DNA of 17,492 bases from Bacillota bacterium (lineage in GTDB: Bacteria > Bacillota > Clostridia > UBA1381). This document shows positions 13,919-17,492 of this stretch, piece by piece. Numbering within the stretch: position 1 is the first letter of the stretch; each line of letters opens with the position of its first letter. The stretch spans positions 1 to 17,492 of the forward strand of contig JAJPXA010000137.1 of assembly GCA_021205715.1 (NCBI GenBank), given 5' to 3'. Below the pieces are notes generated by a model. The model was not told the DNA's origin. It was given only the letters and a program-made list of their open reading frames with translations, and searched no databases. A program made the translations under genes and the position numbers.

Positions 13919-14350
13919 TTACTTACACTCCTCCGCTATTATCTTAACTCCCTCTATATTTTTTACCTCTGCTTTTTTGCCCTTTTCAATCACCGAGCCG
14001 TCGGCGCTTCTTACCGTCCACTCGATACCGTTTACCTTAGTCTTTCCCGTGTTCTCGATATTATTTACCTCCTGAGTTATGACTATTATCCTGCCTATCA
14101 TACTGTCCGCGTTGGTTTTTAAGCCTTTGCTTTTGAGATACTTCATCGATAACGGACGAAGCACCGCGAGCGTCACAATCGACAGCAGCAAAAACGTCAA
14201 AATCTGAATATACATCGGCGACGGGAGCAGCGCGCACAGCAAAGCGCCCAACGCGCCGAATGCGAACCATATCGTGACAAGCTGATATGTAAACGCTTCA
14301 ATCAGCACAAAAACGATAAGCGCGATTATCCAAATTATACAATAATTCAT
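13919..14350 (-). CDS. NfeD-family membrane protein (short form)
   Basis: A 143-residue NfeD-like protein and the usual partner of SPFH proteins. Hydrophobic segments span about residues 4-66 (IIWIIALIVFVLIEAF; VTIWFAFGALGALLCALL; IQILTFLLLSIVTLAVL). The C-terminal part (about 78-143) is a small beta-rich OB-type domain with the typical G-x-x-x-V and EWTVRSADGSVIEKG pattern. The protease domain of long NfeD proteins is absent, as expected for the short form. The start at 14350 has GAGGAGG upstream and a good promoter. NfeD is thought to help assemble or localise the SPFH ring; the exact role is unclear in the family. Confidence 0.88.
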   Translation of the reverse strand: MNYCIIWIIALIVFVLIEAFTYQLVTIWFAFGALGALLCALLPSPMYIQILTFLLLSIVTLAVLRPLSMKYLKSKGLKTNADSMIGRIIVITQEVNNIENTGKTKVNGIEWTVRSADGSVIEKGKKAEVKNIEGVKIIAEECK

Positions 14351-14373
14351 AAAAATCCTCCTCTCACTTTATT

Positions 14374-14402
14374 ATTTTATCACAGACAAGTCCTTTTTGC
14401 AA
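14374..14402 (-). promoter_or_regulatory. Sigma-A promoter of the NfeD-SPFH operon
   Basis: Read on the minus strand, TTGCAA (14402-14397) is followed after 17 bases by TAAAAT (14379-14374), then the GAGAGGAGG ribosome site and the NfeD start. Confidence 0.75.
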
Positions 14403-14404
14403 TA

Positions 14405-14433
14405 TATATTCACACTTTTTACGCGATATACAT
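14405..14433 (+). promoter_or_regulatory. Possible sigma-E (sporulation) promoter for the small gene pair
   Basis: TATATT (14405-14410), a 15-base spacer and ATATACAT (14426-14433) loosely fit the mother-cell sigma-E pattern (-35 ATA-T-rich, -10 CATACAAT-like). The fit is imperfect; the main reason to propose it is the spoVM gene downstream. Confidence 0.3.
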
Positions 14434-14502
14434 ATTATGTAATGTGACGTTAAACAACGGGGCGAAGACACTTGTTGAACCAATAATATCGAGGTGAAAA
14501 AT

Positions 14503-14667
14503 ATGCCTGATTTTTGTATGCGCGGCTGTTCAAGGGCGGTAGGGCTGGCATCGCTGTCGTTTTGCTTCGGGATAATAGCCGGAATGTTCCTGCCGCTCGC
14601 GGCGGTCGCGGTAATTGAATTGATTTTTCTGCTTGTTTTCGGATATTTTTGTCTGTTTAAATGGTAG
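14503..14667 (+). CDS. Tiny cysteine-containing membrane protein upstream of spoVM
   Basis: A 54-residue frame with ATG at 14503 and GAGGTG 8 bases upstream, ending in TAG. A short N-terminus with two cysteines (DFCMRGC) is followed by an almost uninterrupted hydrophobic stretch (about residues 14-52) long enough for two membrane helices, with a proline in between (FLPLAAVAVIELIFLLVFGY), ending in KW. It is 20 bases upstream of spoVM on the same strand, so the two are probably one transcript. I do not recognise a named family. A role in spore envelope formation is an inference from position only. Confidence 0.65.
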   Translation: MPDFCMRGCSRAVGLASLSFCFGIIAGMFLPLAAVAVIELIFLLVFGYFCLFKW

Positions 14668-14687
14668 ATGGGAAAGGACGTGATAAT

Positions 14688-14756
14688 GTGAAAATCGTTA
14701 CATTGAAAATGCCTAAATGCTTAAGAGGAATTGTGAAAGCGATATTTAAAATGTAG
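14688..14756 (+). CDS. spoVM: SpoVM, small amphipathic sporulation protein
   Basis: A 22-residue protein starting at GTG 14688, with AAAGGA about 9 bases upstream, and ending in TAG. It follows the SpoVM pattern M-K-x-x-T-(I/L)-K-(L/M)-P-K-x-L-x-G-I-V-(K/R)-A almost perfectly, including the proline at position 9 that is critical in Bacillus subtilis SpoVM. SpoVM is an amphipathic helix that lies on the curved outer membrane of the forespore and anchors SpoIVA, the base of the spore coat. This copy is about four residues shorter than the B. subtilis one and ends right after the helix. The gene is far below usual gene-calling length limits and easily missed. It indicates that the organism can form, or descends from bacteria that form, endospores. 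Confidence 0.88.
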   Translation: MKIVTLKMPKCLRGIVKAIFKM

Positions 14757-14772
14757 TACTTAGCGTCCGACG

Positions 14773-14804
14773 CGATGCCGCGCTCGTTTTTGCGCGCGGC
14801 ATCG
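14773..14804. repeat. 11-bp perfect hairpin between the spoVM and cls genes
   Basis: CGATGCCGCGC (14773-14783) pairs perfectly with GCGCGGCATCG (14794-14804) around a 10-nt loop. It lies between two converging transcripts, 16 bases after spoVM and 15 bases from the cls stop. Neither strand has a T-tract after the stem, so it may be a bidirectional stop or 3'-end stabiliser rather than a standard terminator. Confidence 0.65.
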
Positions 14805-14818
14805 AACACCGCGCGCCG

Positions 14819-16357
14819 TTACAGCAGGGGCGCGACTATTCTTATCAAGCGTCCCATAAGCTTCGTCAGGGGATTAAAGCGCTTATACTCCGCCTCGGTT
14901 ATATGTTGAGATTTATCCATCGTGGCAATGAAATCCGATTTAATGTCAAATACCGCGTCGATTTTATACATATAAACCGCGCACTCGTAGTGCAGGAAAA
15001 GGCTGCGGTAATCAAAGTTAATCGTGCCGACGACCGCTTTTTTATCGTCGGACACAACGGTTTTCGCGTGAATAAATCCCGGGGTGTACTCGTACAGCTC
15101 GACTCCGTTTTTGATAAGCTCCGGAAAATAGGTGTGCGCGAGCCAATACGCGTAGACCTTATCGGGGTGGTGCGGTATGATTATTTTCACATCGACTCCC
15201 CTGTTCACCGCGTAGCGCATCGCCTCTGTCATCTCGCTGTCGAGGATAAGATAAGGCGTCATTATATACACGTAGTCCTTGGCGGTGTTTATCATATCGA
15301 TATACACGCGCTTGCCGACCTTTTCATCGTCAAGCGGGCTGTCGCCGTAGGGTATGACGCAGCCGTTTTTTCCGCCGCGTGCGTATTCGGATATGCCGAC
15401 ATAATCTTTATACTCCGTCGCGCCGCTCGAGGCGGTATCCCACATTTCAAGGAACATTGCGGTAAGCTTGTTTACGGCAAGACCCGTAACGCGTATGCCG
15501 TTGTCCTTCCAATGCCCGAAGCGCATCTTTCTGTTGACATACTCGTCGGCTATGTTTATGCCGCCGGTAAAGGCGACTCTGCCGTCAATCGCTATGATTT
15601 TTCTATGGTCGCGGTGGTTTTGGTACGTTGACAAAAGCGGCTGAACGGGCGCAAATATCGTATGCTTTACTCCCGACTACTCGAAAATCAGGGCCAGGTG
15701 CGTCGGAGTTGTCGCCAGGGAACCCATACCGTCGTACATAAAGCGAACCTCGACTCCCTCGCGCGCCTTTCGGCAAAGAATGTCAAACAGCTCCTTCCAC
15801 ATAGAGCTTGAGCAGTTTACTATAAAAAATTCCATAAATATGAACTTTTCAGCGCTTTCCATTTCCGCTTTAATATCGGCGTACATCTTTTCGCCAAGCT
15901 CGTAATACTTTACCTCCGCGTCCGAATACGGCGACGCGCCGTCCGCTTTCATCAGGTAATTCGCCAAGCCGTAAAGCTCAGGGTCGATATTTTTTATCCG
16001 ATTGATTGAATTTGCCTCGCGCAGGATATTTTTCGCGACCTTGTTATGGACATCCTTGTGGTGAAGAGAAATTCCCTTTGACAAAACGCCGAAGCGCAGA
16101 TATATATACAAAAGCGCGCCGAAAATCGGAACGACGCCGACAAGCACCAGCCACGTCATTTTAAACTCCGGCGAATCCTTGCTGTTGTTTATCTCATAAA
16201 TGACAAGCAGCGCGCTCAAAAGCGTCGACGCTCCAAAAAAATATTTTGAATAATCGCTCAGCCAAATGAAGCCGGATATTAAAATCAAAATTTGAAAAAT
16301 CAGCATTAAAATCGCGAGCAATTTATTTGAATATATCGCCTTAAAAATTTTTCTCAT
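14819..16357 (-). pseudogene. cls: Cardiolipin synthase (two HKD motifs) interrupted by an in-frame TAG
   Basis: Cardiolipin synthases of the phospholipase D superfamily join two phosphatidylglycerols into cardiolipin at the membrane. The frame starts at ATG 16357, with AAGGAAG upstream, and runs to TAA at 14819-14821. Codon 227 is TAG (15677-15679), and the same frame continues without a gap: LALIFE, stop, SGVKHTIFAPVQPLLSTYQN, then RDHRK. Before the stop lie two membrane helices (about 10-55 and 65-90) and the start of the first PLD domain. After it lie both catalytic motifs, H251-x-K253-x4-D258 and H430-x-K432-x4-D437. The intact length of 511 residues is normal for the family. As written, the 226-residue product lacks both active-site motifs, and the downstream part has no ribosome site. 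It overlaps the DUF5662-like gene by one base. Confidence 0.85.
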
Positions 16358-16890
16358 CAGTAATCTTCCTTGTTAAAACCCTTTATATGTTGAAACACCT
16401 TGTCCTCACCCTCGTCCTTGAGCAATGTGAGCCAGCTATCCAAAAGACGCGCCGTGTCCGGATGCAGCGACGCTTTCGCCAAGCCGTTCATATAGTAGTT
16501 CAAGGGATGCTCCTCGGTATATTTTTCACCTTGATAAATTTTGCTTGCCGCGACTCTGTCGCAGAACATTTCCTTGACGTATTTTAACGGCATTTTTATC
16601 GGCGCGTTTTTCTTTAACGCCGGATTATAGTCAACCCAATATTCAAAATGGTGTTTGTTTCTGCCCTTGTGGTGAAGCCACGCCTTTGAATAGCCGTAAA
16701 TGAGCCTTGACGCTTCCGCGGGGCTTCTGTCGCCCTTGTAAAATTTCGCGCCCTCGATAAACTCGCTCGGGGAGTATTTCGACAAATCGTGTCTTAACCC
16801 CTGCCACAGGATGCCCGCTTTATAACAATGATATATGACCTTATGTCGGTGACGGGTGATTGTGCAAAAATGCTTTATAGGATGTATCAC
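16357..16890 (-). CDS. DUF5662-like protein of unknown function
   Basis: A 177-residue soluble protein. I place the start at GTG 16890 because GGAGGAG lies 6 bases upstream; a TTG at 16905 inside that site is less likely. It shows the histidine-rich pattern I associate with DUF5662: GLRHDLSKYSPSEF (about residues 31-44) and AWLHHKGRNKHHFEYW (about 70-85), with a conserved FCDRVAASKIY later. The spaced His/Asp residues suggest a metal-binding helical core, perhaps distantly HD-like, but no activity is known to me. It is the first gene of the transcript with cls (stop and start overlap in TGATG), which may hint at a membrane-lipid connection. Confidence 0.75.
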   Translation of the reverse strand: MIHPIKHFCTITRHRHKVIYHCYKAGILWQGLRHDLSKYSPSEFIEGAKFYKGDRSPAEASRLIYGYSKAWLHHKGRNKHHFEYWVDYNPALKKNAPIKMPLKYVKEMFCDRVAASKIYQGEKYTEEHPLNYYMNGLAKASLHPDTARLLDSWLTLLKDEGEDKVFQHIKGFNKEDY

Positions 16891-16916
16891 GGTTTTCTCC
16901 TCCAATCCTTACGCCT

Positions 16917-16945
16917 ATTTTACCACAGCGGGCAAAAAAATACAA
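16917..16945 (-). promoter_or_regulatory. Sigma-A promoter of the DUF5662-cls operon
   Basis: Read on the minus strand, TTGTAT (16945-16940) is followed after 17 bases by TAAAAT (16922-16917), with a TGTGG stretch just before the -10 box. The GTG start lies about 27 bases further on. Confidence 0.65.
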
Positions 16946-16974
16946 GCGCTTGTTTAAAATAGCGCGCTAATTTA

Positions 16975-17001
16975 AAAAAGCGTTTCGTGAAAACGCTTTT
17001 T
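16975..17001 (-). terminator. Rho-independent terminator of the DtxR-type gene
   Basis: On the minus strand AAAAAGCGTTT pairs perfectly with AAACGCTTTTT around a 5-nt loop, and the 3' arm runs into a six-base T run. It begins two bases after the repressor's stop. The A/T symmetry means that it could also act on the plus strand. Confidence 0.85.
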
Positions 17002-17003
17002 GC

Positions 17004-17387
17004 CTATCCCTCCGTGTCTATGCCCTTAGCCGAAAGGTATGCCTTGAGCTTTTCGAAGCTTTCCTCGCTTATGACGTGCTCTATTTTACAGCTGTCCTCA
17101 TACGCGGTTTTTTCCGACACGCCGAGCGCCATAAACGCGCGCGCTATAACATTATGCCGCTCGTATACCTTGCTCGCTATCGCCATACCCTTTTCGGTAA
17201 GCATTATATAACCGTGCTCATCCACGACAACATAGCCCTCCTCTCGGAAGGATTTCATTGCTACCGAAACGCTCGGCTTTGTAAAATTCAAATAATGCGC
17301 TATGTCGATGCTTCGCACATAGCCGTTTTTGTTTTTTAATATTAAAACCGCTTCAAGATAATCTTCCGCCGATTCTCTTATTCTCAT
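17004..17387 (-). CDS. DtxR/MntR-family metal-dependent transcriptional repressor
   Basis: A 127-residue metalloregulator with an N-terminal winged helix (residues 5-65; SIDIAHYLNFTKPSVSVAMKSF is the recognition helix-turn-helix region) and a helical dimer domain (about 70-122). It lacks the SH3-like third domain of long DtxR/IdeR proteins, as in MntR. The start is ATG 17387, with GGAGGG upstream. By alignment with known members, candidate metal ligands are Asp9, Glu12, His78, Cys100, Glu103 and His104. Asp9 follows MntR (Mn-sensing), but Cys100 stands where MntR has Glu and DtxR has Cys, so specificity for Mn or Fe is uncertain. It is transcribed alone from its own promoter and ends in its own terminator. 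Targets are probably metal uptake genes outside the window. Confidence 0.88.
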   Translation of the reverse strand: MRIRESAEDYLEAVLILKNKNGYVRSIDIAHYLNFTKPSVSVAMKSFREEGYVVVDEHGYIMLTEKGMAIASKVYERHNVIARAFMALGVSEKTAYEDSCKIEHVISEESFEKLKAYLSAKGIDTEG

Positions 17388-17421
17388 AGGTTTTGCCCTC
17401 CGTCAATTGTGGTTTCACTAT

Positions 17422-17450
17422 ATTCTAACATATTTTTTTAATCTGTGCAA
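17422..17450 (-). promoter_or_regulatory. Sigma-A promoter of the DtxR-type gene
   Basis: Read on the minus strand, TTGCAC (17450-17445), a 17-base spacer and TAGAAT (17427-17422) precede the ribosome site and the ATG at 17387. Confidence 0.7.
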
Positions 17451-17492
17451 CAATCTGAAAAATAAACACGGATTTTTTGCGGTTTTTTATAT

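Noticed and set aside
14903..15631. 242-codon plus-strand open frame opposite cls
   Set aside because: It mirrors the conserved PLD-domain sequence on the other strand and has no start signals or recognisable family pattern.
9323..15679. Reassigned TAG or TAA codon in this organism
   Set aside because: Both codons end several intact genes at the expected place in the same window, so general recoding does not fit.

Overview
The window looks like a chromosomal segment of an anaerobic, spore-forming Firmicute of the class Clostridia, probably a gut or rumen species. The reasons are the Gram-positive gene set, strong Shine-Dalgarno sites (GGAGG-type), sigma-A-like promoters, secreted multi-modular carbohydrate enzymes with Sec signal peptides, and a 22-residue gene that matches the sporulation protein SpoVM. 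No rRNA, tRNA, CRISPR array, insertion sequence or phage gene was recognised. The species cannot be named from the sequence.

Layout. (1) Positions 1-420: the 3' part of a small membrane / zinc-ribbon / SHOCT protein, followed by a terminator. (2) 678-8971, minus strand: a two-gene operon for glycan breakdown. A secreted GH95-type alpha-L-fucosidase comes first, then a secreted SASA-family (sialate O-acetylesterase-like) carbohydrate esterase. The short gap between them is filled by a 16-bp perfect stem-loop. Both enzymes carry the same ~170-residue accessory module, at the N-terminus of one and the C-terminus of the other. (3) 9173-9997, plus strand: a divergent AraC-type regulator broken by a single in-frame TAA. 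(4) 10111-12592, plus strand: a TetR repressor and a MATE efflux pump, with a clear promoter and a palindromic operator. A 5'-truncated cytidylate kinase-like remnant overlaps the pump's 3' end out of frame. (5) 12748-14350: a small hypothetical protein, then on the minus strand an NfeD plus SPFH/band-7 membrane pair. (6) 14503-14756, plus strand: two very small genes, a 54-residue membrane protein and spoVM. (7) 14819-16890, minus strand: a DUF5662-like protein followed by a cardiolipin synthase (two HKD motifs) broken by an in-frame TAG. (8) 17004-17387, minus strand: a DtxR/MntR-type metal-dependent repressor.

How the parts work together. The fucosidase and esterase probably strip fucose and O-acetyl groups from the same polymer, with acetylated fucosylated xyloglucan or host mucin the main candidates. 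The broken AraC gene was probably their local regulator. TetR and MATE form a classic self-regulated efflux operon. NfeD and SPFH form a known membrane microdomain pair. SpoVM and its small membrane neighbour probably belong to the sporulation programme.

The best leads are the shared accessory module, the spoVM pair, the intercistronic stem-loop, and the cluster of broken genes (two single nonsense codons and one truncated kinase) within about 6.5 kb.
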